The notes under the pieces: generated by a model
The model's input: the letters and a program-made list of their open reading frames with translations, nothing else
Told to the model about the DNA's origin: nothing
The model's database searches: none
In this document: positions 34,501 to 42,662 of the stretch, in pieces
Layout of the letters: each line of letters begins with the position of its first letter
Numbering within the stretch: the stretch's first letter is position 1
Source of the DNA: Microbacterium enclense
GTDB lineage: Bacteria; Actinomycetota; Actinomycetes; Actinomycetales; Microbacteriaceae
Direction of reading: 5' to 3'
Length of the DNA: 64,000 bases
Assembly (NCBI RefSeq): GCF_001456955.1
Contig: NZ_KQ758471.1
Span: forward strand, 38,576-102,575
Program-made: the position numbers and the translations under genes

Positions 34501-36111
34501 CTGGTCGGCCAACAGGATGCTCCAGTTGCCACGGCCCGCCGCCGAGAAGGTCAGCGGTGCGGCAGAGGGCGAGGGTGTGGAGAACGAGCTCGCCGCCTCC
34601 GGCAGGGTCCAGCCCGTCGAGATCGTCCGCAGATTGTCGAGGACGACCGAGCCGGTCGCCGGCTGCGTGCCGTTGCGCACCACGATGAAGCCCGACAGGC
34701 GCACGGGCAGATCGAGGATCTTGTCGCCGTTGCCGCCCTCCACGAGGGCGGCCGGAGCTGTCAGGTCGACGTCGATCGTCGTCCACACCGTCGACCGCAT
34801 GGCGTCGAGTCGGTACGTGAACACCTCGTCGGTGGCGTCGTGCACCCGCGCGTACACGGTGTTGAAGGTGCCGTCTCCGCGCATGTCGACCCGCAACCCG
34901 GTCGCCGGCTGGGTGAGAACGACCACCGGTGCGTTCCTGACGTTCTCCGCCATGCCCGATGACAGGTCGTAGTCGATCCGCTGCGCGGACGACCCCTGGG
35001 TCTTCGGCGAGGCGACGCGCGAGATCGTCGCCGTTCCCATCGCCACACGCCAGTCGGCGGCGGGTGCCTCGAAGTCCTCCACGACCTCCACCGTCGACGT
35101 CGCTGCCGCGGCCACCGTCAGCAGATCGGGAAGACCCACGGTGAGCGAGGCTCCCGCCACGCCGTTCGTCGAGGGCGTGTGACGGAACGCCCCGCGCACC
35201 GGGCCCGACATCGTCTCGCCCGTGTCGTCGCGGCCGTCCCACGGGGTACGGATCGCTCCCGCACCCACCGCGGTACCGGACAGGGTGCGCGTCCGGCCGC
35301 TGGCGTCGATCAGGCGCAGCTCCCATTCGCCGGGGCCCGCGGCGTCGAACGACACCTCCGCCGCGGCATCCACCCCCGGCGTGAAAGACGACGGGGTCGC
35401 GACGGGGAGCCCCCACCCGGTGGTGACGGCGCGCACATCGTCGAGGAGGAAGGTGCCCGTCGGCGGCTGTTCGCCGTTGCGCACGACGAGCACACCCGCC
35501 AGCGTCGCGGGCACATCGAGGACGCCGTCGCCATTGCCCCCTTCGCGCGCCGTGGGGGCGCCCGTGAGATCGACGGTCAGGGTCTGGTAGACCGACGCGC
35601 GCATCGCGTCCACACGGTGCACGAAGGTCTCGCCGCTCGCGTCACGCACACGCAGGTACACGGTGTTGTAGGTGCCGTCGCCCTTCAGGTTGAGCGTGAT
35701 CGCGGTCGTCGAGGTCGGCAGGGCCGGTGCGGACGACACCGGGTAGGCCACTTCCCCCATCCCCGCGGAGACGTCGTAGGCCACCGCAAGAGCTCCCTCG
35801 CCCTCGCTCGAGTCGGCGGAGCGAGAGGGTGTCGCCGTGCCCGTCACCGTCGACACGGGTGGCGAGGCCGCCTCGAACGTCTCGATGGGCACCCCGGCGG
35901 GCGCGGCGACGGCCGCGCTCGGCGCGCTGATCGTCGAGGCGCCGACGACGGCCGCGATCACCGTCGCCGCGAGCGCCGTCGCCGCGCCTCGCGACCAGGA
36001 TGCCGTGACCCCGCCTCGGCGTCCGTTCCCGCTCGGCTCGCCGGTCGCCGACCTGCGCTCGGCGTTCTTCTGCGCGACCGCTCGTGCGTGCTCGCTCTTC
36101 GACTGCCCCAT
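31534..36111 (-). CDS. Giant modular secreted glycosidase (clan GH-A, GH39-like) with CBM/FlgD-Ig repeats
   Basis: 1525 residues from ATG 36111 (GAGAGG upstream). A long basic N-terminus precedes the export segment (about 42-70). Three tandem modules (about 75-340, 345-600, 610-865) each pair a CBM11-like beta-sandwich (recurring GDGTxNTVxxxxxDA, GNGDxxLDxP, VVRNG, LDxxR) with a FlgD-Ig-like unit (GRTRT, then PWDGxDDxG). A catalytic TIM barrel follows (about 880-1190) with acid/base E about 1005 in WEVWNEPN and nucleophile E about 1109 in WITEVSW. A fourth CBM-like unit and a final FlgD-Ig close the protein. No sorting signal. It probably cuts the polysaccharide made by the surrounding cluster; exact specificity unknown. 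Confidence 0.85.
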   Translation of the reverse strand: MGQSKSEHARAVAQKNAERRSATGEPSGNGRRGGVTASWSRGAATALAATVIAAVVGASTISAPSAAVAAPAGVPIETFEAASPPVSTVTGTATPSRSADSSEGEGALAVAYDVSAGMGEVAYPVSSAPALPTSTTAITLNLKGDGTYNTVYLRVRDASGETFVHRVDAMRASVYQTLTVDLTGAPTAREGGNGDGVLDVPATLAGVLVVRNGEQPPTGTFLLDDVRAVTTGWGLPVATPSSFTPGVDAAAEVSFDAAGPGEWELRLIDASGRTRTLSGTAVGAGAIRTPWDGRDDTGETMSGPVRGAFRHTPSTNGVAGASLTVGLPDLLTVAAAATSTVEVVEDFEAPAADWRVAMGTATISRVASPKTQGSSAQRIDYDLSSGMAENVRNAPVVVLTQPATGLRVDMRGDGTFNTVYARVHDATDEVFTYRLDAMRSTVWTTIDVDLTAPAALVEGGNGDKILDLPVRLSGFIVVRNGTQPATGSVVLDNLRTISTGWTLPEAASSFSTPSPSAAPLTFSAAGRGNWSILLADQEGRTKTLKGAAEAAGTVSVPWDGTDDAGTALRGDVRAVFAHDSAAPGAEVASTGARSGIPFLLTLAHVDADAHLADGFEAAGTDWVAAAGSVTPAASQSTTEGAGALQIAYDVSSADAEIETTSTPKALLTSPASALKIDLLGDGTWNTVFLKLRDATGEMFFYRVGAMGLTRWTTATLDLRAPAAASHLGNGDGILDYPVSLVRINVVRNGPAAPATGKAVLDNLRVIDQDWTLPTSSAARFSWANAGTTTLSFTAGTPGDYSLSLRDNGGRTRTFAGTASARGTVKVAWDGTDDAGVGMAGSVSGRLVWDTTPDGTLTAVGSAAQPYLTGISAKPSIASPTSISGINSFLTEQDSPAEADRQAALLEDASVRWAREEFEWKRVEPRKGFFDWAKFDQAVAISRARNVDMIGKLVYSAPWASSAPAGTSPEIAQYYPPADNADFAAYAAATVARYKDRVRVWEVWNEPNTEYYWRGGATAEQYGALLKATYTAIKAVDPTATVLVGGLDQFSDPFMRGVLAAGAGNSYDGLAIHLYTVDGAPETGAIPTYLDAAQAFLNRSAPGRGLWITEVSWSTCTSCAGATSEADQAAFLSRMYLDAAARGVSAIAWYNLVGGDDPESFLHTYAVTEKSGRAKPAYTALKEVGAVLADGAAIGRATVSATATPVRVDDMASLSGYAVSALDGGTATLKTTTSAYAGSGALQLTYAFSGSSRGAQIQTDKTLSGKPSAVSVWVSGDSSASPVYLKIKDATGETFQGLVGNAVGTAWTKMTLFSDGMNANYTHGGGDGDGVWDYPIKVTDIFVYKSTSGISSGTVSLDDLTADFGTNVHGTVLQTAAGTVQALYTDAKAAVAVPVSGGAASVWTQSGMTPVPVANGRASVSLSTAPTYLTSSPSVSPSRTARGSTVTVTWIAGEASVVTIQVVNSSGTVINTLANRKRFAGGAQTVQWNGKRSDGTVAAAGAYTVRMTFVTSDGRTRTVPLALALT

Positions 36112-36391
36112 CGTTGCGCCTCTCCTCGCTACACCCCGACGAAACCCCCCGTGTACGGCACAAACTAAGGGCTGGAAAGGCGCAGCATCAAGTGCATTCT
36201 TCGGCGCATGAATAGACCCCGATGCGAGCTACCATGTCTTTTCCCATCGACACGCACCGGCACCGGTCGGCGCCCGGCATCGCACCATCTCGCGGGCTTC
36301 CGGCAATGGGAGGCGATGATGCGCGGAAGGCCTCACCGTGCTTCGGCGCCCGACGGCCTCTGCGCAGAAAAGCCGCCGATGATCGCGCGCC

Positions 36392-36397
36392 TAGAAT
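36392..36397 (+). promoter_or_regulatory. -10 hexamer TAGAAT of the DUF4012 gene (leaderless)
   Basis: TAGAAT ends 7 nt before the ATG at 36405 and no Shine-Dalgarno is present, so transcription should start at the A of the ATG. The upstream gap 36112-36404 shows no gene I can support. Confidence 0.55.
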
Positions 36398-36404
36398 CAT
36401 CGAC

Positions 36405-38312
36405 ATGGCCCGGTCCGCCCGCAGGAGTCGTCGACGGCTCCCCCCATCCGCGGGCGACCATCCGCTGGGCACCCGAAGAAGCAGGGCCGAGGCGGCACGC
36501 CGGAAAGACGCGCCTCGCCCGTGGTACCGGCGCCCGGACCGCATCGCCCTTCTCATCGTCGGATCCGCCATCGCGACCGTGGGCGTCTTCGCCGTCGCCC
36601 TCGCCGTGCAGGCCGCGAGCGTGCGAGACGATCTCGACTCGGCGCACACGCTCATGTCGAGCATGCAGTCGTCGCTGGTGACCGGCGACGCCGGCCAGCT
36701 GCAGGCGGCGGCGGCCGAGGTCACCCAGCGCGTGAACAGAGCCAGTCAGACGGTGCGGAGCCCCCTGTGGGAAGCCGGCTCCGTCATTCCGGCCGTCGGC
36801 GCCAATCTCGACGCGATCACCGGACTCACGGCGGCGGTGCAGACCCTCGCCGACGAGGCCCTCCCGCCCGGGGAAGTCATCCTGTCCAAGCTCAGCGTCG
36901 ACAAGATCGCGCTCGCCGACGGGGGCGTCGATCTGCAGCCGTTCCGGGAGTCGCAGGCGTCGTTCCCTCTCGTGACAGCGGCGTTCGAGAAGGCGAGGAG
37001 CCAGATCGCCGCCATCGACACCGCCGATGTCCTGCCGCCGGTGGCCGACTCCGTCTCCGAGGTGGGGGCTTTCATGGACGACGCGACGGCGCTTCTCGAT
37101 GTCGCCGAGCACTACCTCCCGACCCTCCTCGACATCGCCGGCGCCCAGGCGCCGAAGCAGTACCTGGTGCTCTTTCAGAACAACGCCGAGGTCCGCGCCA
37201 CGGGCGGGAACCCGGCCGCGAGCATCGTGGTGCGCGCCGACCAGGGGCGCGTGCAGATCCTCGATCAGGCGAACTCGATCAGGTTCGACGCGGCCGGTGA
37301 CGCCGGGCAGCGCTTCACCGACCTCCCGCCCGAGACGCTGGGGCTGTACCCGCCCACCTTCGCGCTGTTCTCGCAGGACTTCACGATGACGCCGGACTTC
37401 CCGACCACCGCGCGCCTGTCCCAGGACCTGTGGCAGCAGACGGCGGGCGAGCAGTTCGACGGCATCATCTCGGTCGACCCGGTCGTGCTGTCGCACATGC
37501 TGTCGGTCACCGGGCCGGTCAACTACGACGACCTGCAGCTCACCGCCGACAACGCGGTACAGGTCCTGCTCAGCGACGCCTACGAGAGGTTTCCGACGGG
37601 CGAGGACTCGGACGCCTTCTTCTCCGCGATCACGCAGGGGTTCTTCCGGTACCTGACGACCTCGCGGTGGGACCCCACCCAGATGCTCGAGGCGCTGAAG
37701 GCGTCGGCGCTCGAACGACGGTTGCTGCTCAGCTTCCGCGACGACTCCGCGCAGGACCTCGTGGAGGAGCTTGGCCTCACCGGAGCGCTGCGCGCCGATA
37801 CGGCCGAGTCGACGCAGGTCGGCACCTATCTGAACGACTACTCCGTGGGCAAGCTGGAGTACCACCTCCGTCAGTCGGTGACGGCGACGTGCGACGCCAC
37901 CGCGCGAACCCTCACGACCACGACCTCGCTGACGAACGAGATCCCGGCGACCATCACGAGCACCTACACCCTCGGAGCCCGCAACGCGCGATTCGGCTAT
38001 CCCCCCGACGCGATGATGATCGACGTGCTCTTCTTCGCGCCCCCCGGCGCCGAGATCCTCGACACCGAGCCGGCCGTGGGCGATGTGGCGCAGTTCGACC
38101 GCTCCGGGAGCGAGAAGGGCAACAGCGCCCGGAGCCGCCTCGTCGTGATCCCGCGCGGCGAGACGCGCTCGGTCTCGTCGACGATCCGTCTTCCGGAGGG
38201 CGATCTGGGACCGCTGGATCTGCGGCACACACCCCTGACCTCGGCGACCGCGATCAGCGTCGACGCGTCGTGCGGCGCTCTTCTGCCGGTGGATGCCGCC
38301 CCCGCGGGCTGA
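36405..38312 (+). CDS. DUF4012 membrane-anchored extracellular protein
   Basis: 635 residues from ATG 36405. A basic cytoplasmic N-terminus (1-45), one membrane helix (about 47-70, ALLIVGSAIATVGVFAVALAV) and a coiled-coil-prone region (80-260) lead to the DUF4012 core, with YLVLFQNNAEVRATGGNPA (about 320) and GIISVDPVVLSHMLSVTGPV (about 410). DUF4012 proteins recur beside exopolysaccharide genes in actinobacteria; biochemical role unknown. Longer upstream frames lack start signals and are rejected. Its stop codon lies within a hairpin shared with the convergent LysR gene. Confidence 0.88.
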   Translation: MARSARRSRRRLPPSAGDHPLGTRRSRAEAARRKDAPRPWYRRPDRIALLIVGSAIATVGVFAVALAVQAASVRDDLDSAHTLMSSMQSSLVTGDAGQLQAAAAEVTQRVNRASQTVRSPLWEAGSVIPAVGANLDAITGLTAAVQTLADEALPPGEVILSKLSVDKIALADGGVDLQPFRESQASFPLVTAAFEKARSQIAAIDTADVLPPVADSVSEVGAFMDDATALLDVAEHYLPTLLDIAGAQAPKQYLVLFQNNAEVRATGGNPAASIVVRADQGRVQILDQANSIRFDAAGDAGQRFTDLPPETLGLYPPTFALFSQDFTMTPDFPTTARLSQDLWQQTAGEQFDGIISVDPVVLSHMLSVTGPVNYDDLQLTADNAVQVLLSDAYERFPTGEDSDAFFSAITQGFFRYLTTSRWDPTQMLEALKASALERRLLLSFRDDSAQDLVEELGLTGALRADTAESTQVGTYLNDYSVGKLEYHLRQSVTATCDATARTLTTTTSLTNEIPATITSTYTLGARNARFGYPPDAMMIDVLFFAPPGAEILDTEPAVGDVAQFDRSGSEKGNSARSRLVVIPRGETRSVSSTIRLPEGDLGPLDLRHTPLTSATAISVDASCGALLPVDAAPAG

Positions 38313-38328
38313 GCCGTCTGCTCAGCCC
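38306..38328. terminator. Bidirectional hairpin spanning two convergent stop codons
   Basis: GGGCTGAGC (38306-38314) and GCTCAGCCC (38320-38328) form a perfect 9-bp stem with a 5-nt loop. It contains the TGA of the DUF4012 gene (38310-38312) and the TGA of the LysR gene (38324-38322). No T-tract in either direction. Confidence 0.55.
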
Positions 38329-39263
38329 AGCAGCGACACCCCGAATCCGGCCACCACGTCGCGCACCTCGGCGAGATAGCGCTGCGCCTGCTCGGTGAGG
38401 GGGATGGCGGCGCGACCGATCCATCCGATCTCGATGCGCTCCTGCACGTCCAGAGGAACGGCGACGATCTCGGGATCGAGGTCGTCGCTGATGATCCCCG
38501 TCGAGATCGTGTACCCGTCGAGGCCGATCATGAGATTGAAGATCGTCGCGCGATCGGATACGCGGATCTCCTGCCTGCTCGACAACGTCGAGAGGATCTC
38601 CTCCGCGAAGTAGAAGGAGTTGTTCGCCCCCTGGTCGAAGGTCAGTCGGGGCAGGTCCGCGAGGTCGTCGAGCGTCGCCCGCGATCGGGATGCCAGCGGG
38701 TTGCGGCGCGAGACGAAGATGTGGGGTTCGGCGAGGAAGAGCGGATGGAAGGCCAGTCCGGAGTCCCGCAGCAGCTTGTCGATCACGTTCCGGTTGAAGT
38801 CGTTGCGGAAGAGGATGCCGAGCTCGCTGCGGAGCGTGCGGACGTCTTCGATGATGTCGAAGGTGCGGGTCTCACGGAGCGAGAACTCGTACTCCGCGGC
38901 ATCCGTCGCCTTGACCATCCGCACGAACGCGTCGACGACGAACGAGTAGTGCTGCGCCGACACGCCGAGCAACCGGCGCGACGGGGGACGCCCGAGGTAG
39001 CGCTGTTCGAGCAGCTCGGCCTGTTCGACGACCTGGCGGGCATACCCGAGGAACTCGACGCCGTCGACGGTGAGCGTGACGCCGCGTGCGGAGCGGGTGA
39101 GCAGCTCCCGCCCGACGCGATTCTCCAGATCGCGCATCGCCGCGGACATCGTCGGCTGGGCGACGTACAGGAGGTCGGCGGCCGCACTGATGGATCCCCC
39201 GGCGGCGACCTCGATGAAGTACTGCAGCTGTTGCAGCGTGATCCCGCTCGGCTTCCTGGGCAT
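38322..39263 (-). CDS. LysR-family regulator, divergent from mesX-mesD
   Basis: 313 residues. Winged-helix DNA-binding domain at 1-65 (LQQLQYFIEVAAGGSISAAADLL, then AQPTMSAAMRDLENRVG). Effector-binding domain about 95-300 (LLGVSAQHYSFVVDAF onward). The ATG at 39263 is 6 nt behind TAGCCT, so it is probably leaderless. A dyad, CTAT-N8-ATAG, lies 10 nt upstream, close to its own -10. The location suggests that it controls the divergent methionine synthase genes, with homocysteine or a related metabolite as possible co-inducer (inference). Confidence 0.9.
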   Translation of the reverse strand: MPRKPSGITLQQLQYFIEVAAGGSISAAADLLYVAQPTMSAAMRDLENRVGRELLTRSARGVTLTVDGVEFLGYARQVVEQAELLEQRYLGRPPSRRLLGVSAQHYSFVVDAFVRMVKATDAAEYEFSLRETRTFDIIEDVRTLRSELGILFRNDFNRNVIDKLLRDSGLAFHPLFLAEPHIFVSRRNPLASRSRATLDDLADLPRLTFDQGANNSFYFAEEILSTLSSRQEIRVSDRATIFNLMIGLDGYTISTGIISDDLDPEIVAVPLDVQERIEIGWIGRAAIPLTEQAQRYLAEVRDVVAGFGVSLLG

Positions 39264-39272
39264 AGGCCGAGG

Positions 39273-39288
39273 CTATATCAGGACATAG
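39273..39288. promoter_or_regulatory. LysR-type dyad between lysR and mesX
   Basis: CTAT (39273-39276) and ATAG (39285-39288) form an interrupted palindrome with the T-N11-A geometry of LysR boxes. It overlaps the -10 of the LysR gene (39275-39270, minus strand), so binding would give autorepression as well as action on mesX about 98 nt away. Confidence 0.5.
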
Positions 39289-39385
39289 CGCGGTGGAATT
39301 ACCCGATGCCCGCGTGCGCGCTGCACGATGAGTTCACCGACTTTCGCGAGGCCGCAGCGCCTCTCTGCTCCCGGATTGGCATCCC

Positions 39386-40378
39386 ATGGCGAACGACATC
39401 ACGTTCAGCATCTCCACGACCCGCTTCGATGAGGACTACGCCCCCGCCGAGGGTTCGCGCGTCACGACGAATTTCGCCAACCTCGCCCGTGGCGAGGGCC
39501 GTCAGCAGAACCTGCGCACCGCGCTGACGATGATCGATCGCCGCTTCAACGAGCTCGCGTCGGCCGACGACGAGGGCGGCGACCGCTACCGGGTCGAACT
39601 CGACATCGTCTCGGTGCAGCTGCGCTTCGCCGACGGCGCCGACGAAGATCTGCCCGTCATCGAGGTCCTCGACGTCCACATCGTCGACACGGTCACCGGC
39701 GAGCGCCATCAGGGCATCGTCGGCAACAACTTCTCGTCGTACCTGCGCGACTACGACTTCAGTGTCGTCCTGCCCGCGGCGCAGGCCGCCGCCGGCGGCT
39801 TCACCGTGCCCGACGACTTCGGCGACCTCCACGGCAAGCTCTTCCAGCACTTCCTCGCCTCCGAGGCGTACCGCGAGCGATACGCTCTGCCGCCCGTCAT
39901 CTGCATCAGCGTCTCCACCAGCCGCACCTACCGTCGCACGGGCGTCGTCCACCCGGTACTGGGTGTGGAGTACGCGCAAGACACCACCTCGTCGCTGACC
40001 GACGAGTACTTCGGCAAGATGGGGCTGCAGGCGCGCTACTTCATGCCGCGCGGCAGCGTCGCTCCCCTGGCGTTCTACTTCCGCGGTGACCTGCTGGCCG
40101 ACTACACCGACCTGCAACTGATCGGCACGATCAGCACCATGGAGACGTTCCAGAAGATCTACCGCCCCGAGATCTACAACGCCCGCACCGCGGCCGGCGA
40201 GACGTACCGGCCCAGCCTCGAAGCGGCGGACTTCGAGCCGACCGAGGTCACCTACGACCGCGTCGAGCGCAGCCAGCTCGCCGTCGTGCAGGGGCGGTAC
40301 GCCGAGGAGCACTTCGTCACGCCGCATCGGGCGATCCTCGACCAGTGGGCCGCCGACTACTCGCTCGCCGCCCGATGA
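39386..40378 (+). CDS. mesX: DUF1852 protein MesX, partner of methionine synthase MesD
   Basis: 330 residues, ATG 39386, soluble. The sequence opens ANDITFSISTTRFDEDY and contains RTGVVHPVLGVEYAQD and LQARYFMPRGSVAPLAFYFRGD, features of DUF1852. Genes of this family sit next to and are required with MesD, one of the folate-independent core methionine synthases, in aerobic bacteria. The methyl donor for that pair is not settled as far as I know. Its stop overlaps the mesD start (ATGA), supporting a working pair. Confidence 0.88.
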   Translation: MANDITFSISTTRFDEDYAPAEGSRVTTNFANLARGEGRQQNLRTALTMIDRRFNELASADDEGGDRYRVELDIVSVQLRFADGADEDLPVIEVLDVHIVDTVTGERHQGIVGNNFSSYLRDYDFSVVLPAAQAAAGGFTVPDDFGDLHGKLFQHFLASEAYRERYALPPVICISVSTSRTYRRTGVVHPVLGVEYAQDTTSSLTDEYFGKMGLQARYFMPRGSVAPLAFYFRGDLLADYTDLQLIGTISTMETFQKIYRPEIYNARTAAGETYRPSLEAADFEPTEVTYDRVERSQLAVVQGRYAEEHFVTPHRAILDQWAADYSLAAR

Positions 40379-41427
40379 CCCGCGAAGGATCGACCGCCGT
40401 GTCCACGCTTCTGCCCACCTCCACCGTCGGAAGCCTGCCCAAGCCCGCCTGGCTCGCCAAGCCCGAGGTGCTGTGGTCGCCGTGGGAGCTCGAGGGCGAC
40501 ATCCTCGTCGAGGGCAAGCATGACGCGCTGCGGGCGGCTGTTCAGGAGCAGGAGCGCCGCGGTCTCGACATCATCAGCGACGGCGAGCAGACCCGCCAGC
40601 ACTTCGTCACGACCTTCATCGAGCACCTCGACGGGGTGGACTTCGAGCACCGTGAGACCGTCCGCATCCGCGATCGCTACGACGCGAGCGTGCCGACGGT
40701 CGTGAGAGACGTCAGCCGCCGGGCACCGGTGTTCGTCGACGACGCGGCCTTCTTGCGTGCACAGACCGACCGGCCGATCAAGTGGGCCCTGCCAGGGCCC
40801 ATGACGATGATCGACACGCTCGCCAATCGCCACTACCGCAGCCGCGAGAAGCTGGCGTGGGAGTTCGCCACGATCCTCAACCAGGAGGCGCGCGAGCTCG
40901 AGGCCGTCGGTGTCGACATCATCCAGTTCGACGAGCCGGCCTTCAACGTCTTCTTCGACGAGCTGAAGGACTGGGGCGTCGCCGCCCTCGAGCGCGCCGT
41001 CGAGGGTCTGAGCGCCGAGACGGCCGTGCACATCTGCTACGGCTACGGCATCAAGGCCAACACCGACTGGAAGGCGACGCTGGGGTCGGAGTGGCGGCAG
41101 TACGAGGAGTCGTTCCCGCTGCTGCAGCAGTCGAGCATCGACATCGTCTCGCTCGAGAGCCACCACTCCAACGTGCCGATCGACCTGATCGAGCTCATCC
41201 GCGGCAAGAAGGTCATGCTCGGCGCCCTCGACGTCGCCAGCGAACGGATCGAGACACCCGACGAGGTCGCCGACACCTTGCGCCGGGCGTTGCGGTTCGT
41301 CGACGCCGACAAGCTCATCCCCAGCTCCAACTGCGGCATGGCGCCGTTGCCGCGCCACGTCGCCCTCGACAAGATCAGCGCCCTGTCGGCGGGCGCGCGT
41401 CTGCTCCGCGTGGAACTCGCGGGCTGA
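40375..41427 (+). CDS. mesD: Folate-independent core methionine synthase MesD
   Basis: 350 residues from ATG 40375 (overlapping the mesX TGA); GTG 40399 with AAGGA upstream is an alternative start, giving 342 residues. Only the C-terminal, catalytic half of MetE is present. Candidate zinc ligands are H219, C221 (VHICYGYG), E261 (LESHHSN) and C320 (SSNCGMAPLP). It begins TSTVGSLPKPAWL like MetE barrels. Without the N-terminal folate-binding half it should methylate homocysteine from a non-polyglutamyl-folate donor together with MesX. A 13-bp terminator stem follows. Confidence 0.87.
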   Translation: MTREGSTAVSTLLPTSTVGSLPKPAWLAKPEVLWSPWELEGDILVEGKHDALRAAVQEQERRGLDIISDGEQTRQHFVTTFIEHLDGVDFEHRETVRIRDRYDASVPTVVRDVSRRAPVFVDDAAFLRAQTDRPIKWALPGPMTMIDTLANRHYRSREKLAWEFATILNQEARELEAVGVDIIQFDEPAFNVFFDELKDWGVAALERAVEGLSAETAVHICYGYGIKANTDWKATLGSEWRQYEESFPLLQQSSIDIVSLESHHSNVPIDLIELIRGKKVMLGALDVASERIETPDEVADTLRRALRFVDADKLIPSSNCGMAPLPRHVALDKISALSAGARLLRVELAG

Positions 41428-41434
41428 GTCCCTC

Positions 41435-41472
41435 GACGCGGGTCGGGATGCCACGGCGCCCCGACCCGCGTC
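41435..41472 (+). terminator. GC-rich stem-loop after mesD
   Basis: GACGCGGGTCGGG (41435-41447) pairs perfectly with CCCGACCCGCGTC (41460-41472); loop 12 nt, no T-tract. Probable intrinsic terminator of the mesXD operon. Confidence 0.6.
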
Positions 41473-41518
41473 GGCGTCGGTGCGCCCGGCGTCGGGTCCG
41501 CCGTGGCAGAGTCGGACC

Positions 41519-42559
41519 ATGCCCATCGCCGCCGATGACCCCCGCCTGACGTCCCCCTTCGACGCTGCCGCCACCCGCTACGACGACGTGCCCTTCCAGC
41601 GCGCCGGTGCCAGCGGCATCCCCCTCCCCCGTGTCTCGCTCGGACTCTGGCAGAACTTCGGAACCGCCCGCCCCCTCGACACGCAGCGCCAGATCCTCCG
41701 CCACGCCTTCGATCGCGGGGTCGTGCACATCGACCTCGCGAACAACTACGGCCCCCCGTACGGGGCGGCGGAATCCACGTTCGGAACGGTGCTCGAGACC
41801 GACCTGCGGCGGTACCGCGACGAGCTGTTCCTGTCGACGAAGGCCGGCTACGACATGTGGCCGGGCCCCTACGGCGACGGCGGATCGCGCAAGTACCTCC
41901 TGCGCTCGCTCGAGCAGAGTCTCACGCGCATGCGCACCGAGTACGTCGACGTCTTCTACTCGCACCGCGTCGACCCCGACACACCGATCGAAGAGACCGT
42001 GCACGCCCTCGCCGACATCGTGCGCAGCGGCAAGGCGCTGTACGTCGGCATCTCGAACTATCCCGCCGACCTCACCCGCCGCGCTCACGCCCTGCTCGCG
42101 GCCGAGGGCGTGCGCCTGTTCGTGCACCAGCCGCGGTACTCGCTGTTCGACCGCACCCCCGAAGCCGAGCTGTTCCCCGCTCTGCGCGAGCTCGCCGTCG
42201 GCAGCGCCGTCTTCTCGCCGCTGGCGCAGGGCCTGCTGACCGCGAAGTACCTCGACGGCACGGTGCCCGCCGACTCCCGCGCCGCCGACAGCCGCTTCCT
42301 CGACGCCTCGGCCCTCACCGACGACTACCTCGAGCGCATCCGCGGTATCGACGGCGTCGCCCGTGAGGCGGGGCTGTCGATCCCGCAGCTCGCGGTGGCG
42401 TGGGTGCTGCGCGATCCCGTGGTCACCACGGCGATCATCGGCGCCTCTCGCACGAGCCAGATCGACGATGCCGTCGCGGCGAGCACGACCGTCTTGACGG
42501 ATGACGTGATCGCGGCGCTCGACGCCTTCGCCGCGCCCGTCGGCGAGCGCATCGCCTGA
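41519..42559 (+). CDS. Aldo/keto reductase (YghZ/Kv-beta-like)
   Basis: 346 residues from ATG 41519. TIM-barrel AKR with catalytic D-Y-K-H: D in HIDLANNYG (the Tyr follows), K in LFLSTKAGYDMWPGPYG and H in VFYSHRVDPDTP. The C-terminal NADPH site includes IIGASRTSQIDDA. The AGYDMWPGPYGDGGS stretch marks the AKR14-like glyceraldehyde-3-phosphate/methylglyoxal reductase group. Substrate uncertain. CAGAGT lies 6 nt upstream and there is no Shine-Dalgarno, so it is possibly leaderless. Confidence 0.9.
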   Translation: MPIAADDPRLTSPFDAAATRYDDVPFQRAGASGIPLPRVSLGLWQNFGTARPLDTQRQILRHAFDRGVVHIDLANNYGPPYGAAESTFGTVLETDLRRYRDELFLSTKAGYDMWPGPYGDGGSRKYLLRSLEQSLTRMRTEYVDVFYSHRVDPDTPIEETVHALADIVRSGKALYVGISNYPADLTRRAHALLAAEGVRLFVHQPRYSLFDRTPEAELFPALRELAVGSAVFSPLAQGLLTAKYLDGTVPADSRAADSRFLDASALTDDYLERIRGIDGVAREAGLSIPQLAVAWVLRDPVVTTAIIGASRTSQIDDAVAASTTVLTDDVIAALDAFAAPVGERIA

Positions 42560-42662
42560 GAGGGCCCGGGGGTCAGCACATCCGGGTCGCTGACGCAAGC
42601 CGCGCGGCATCCTCCCGCGCATCGCGTTGAGTGGAGGCTCTCACCAGAATCGAGGAGGCGCC

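Noticed and set aside
36150..36185. Third copy of the 11-nt repeat operator upstream of the giant glycosidase
   Set aside because: Only isolated CAAG and TTCGGCGC matches, without the 11-nt periodicity.
36222..36404. 61-residue N-terminal extension of the DUF4012 protein
   Set aside because: No ribosome site upstream of 36222, low-complexity basic composition, and a leaderless -10 points to ATG 36405.
36112..36404. Cyclic-dinucleotide riboswitch before the DUF4012 gene
   Set aside because: No conserved core was found, and the likely leaderless start leaves no leader to carry one.
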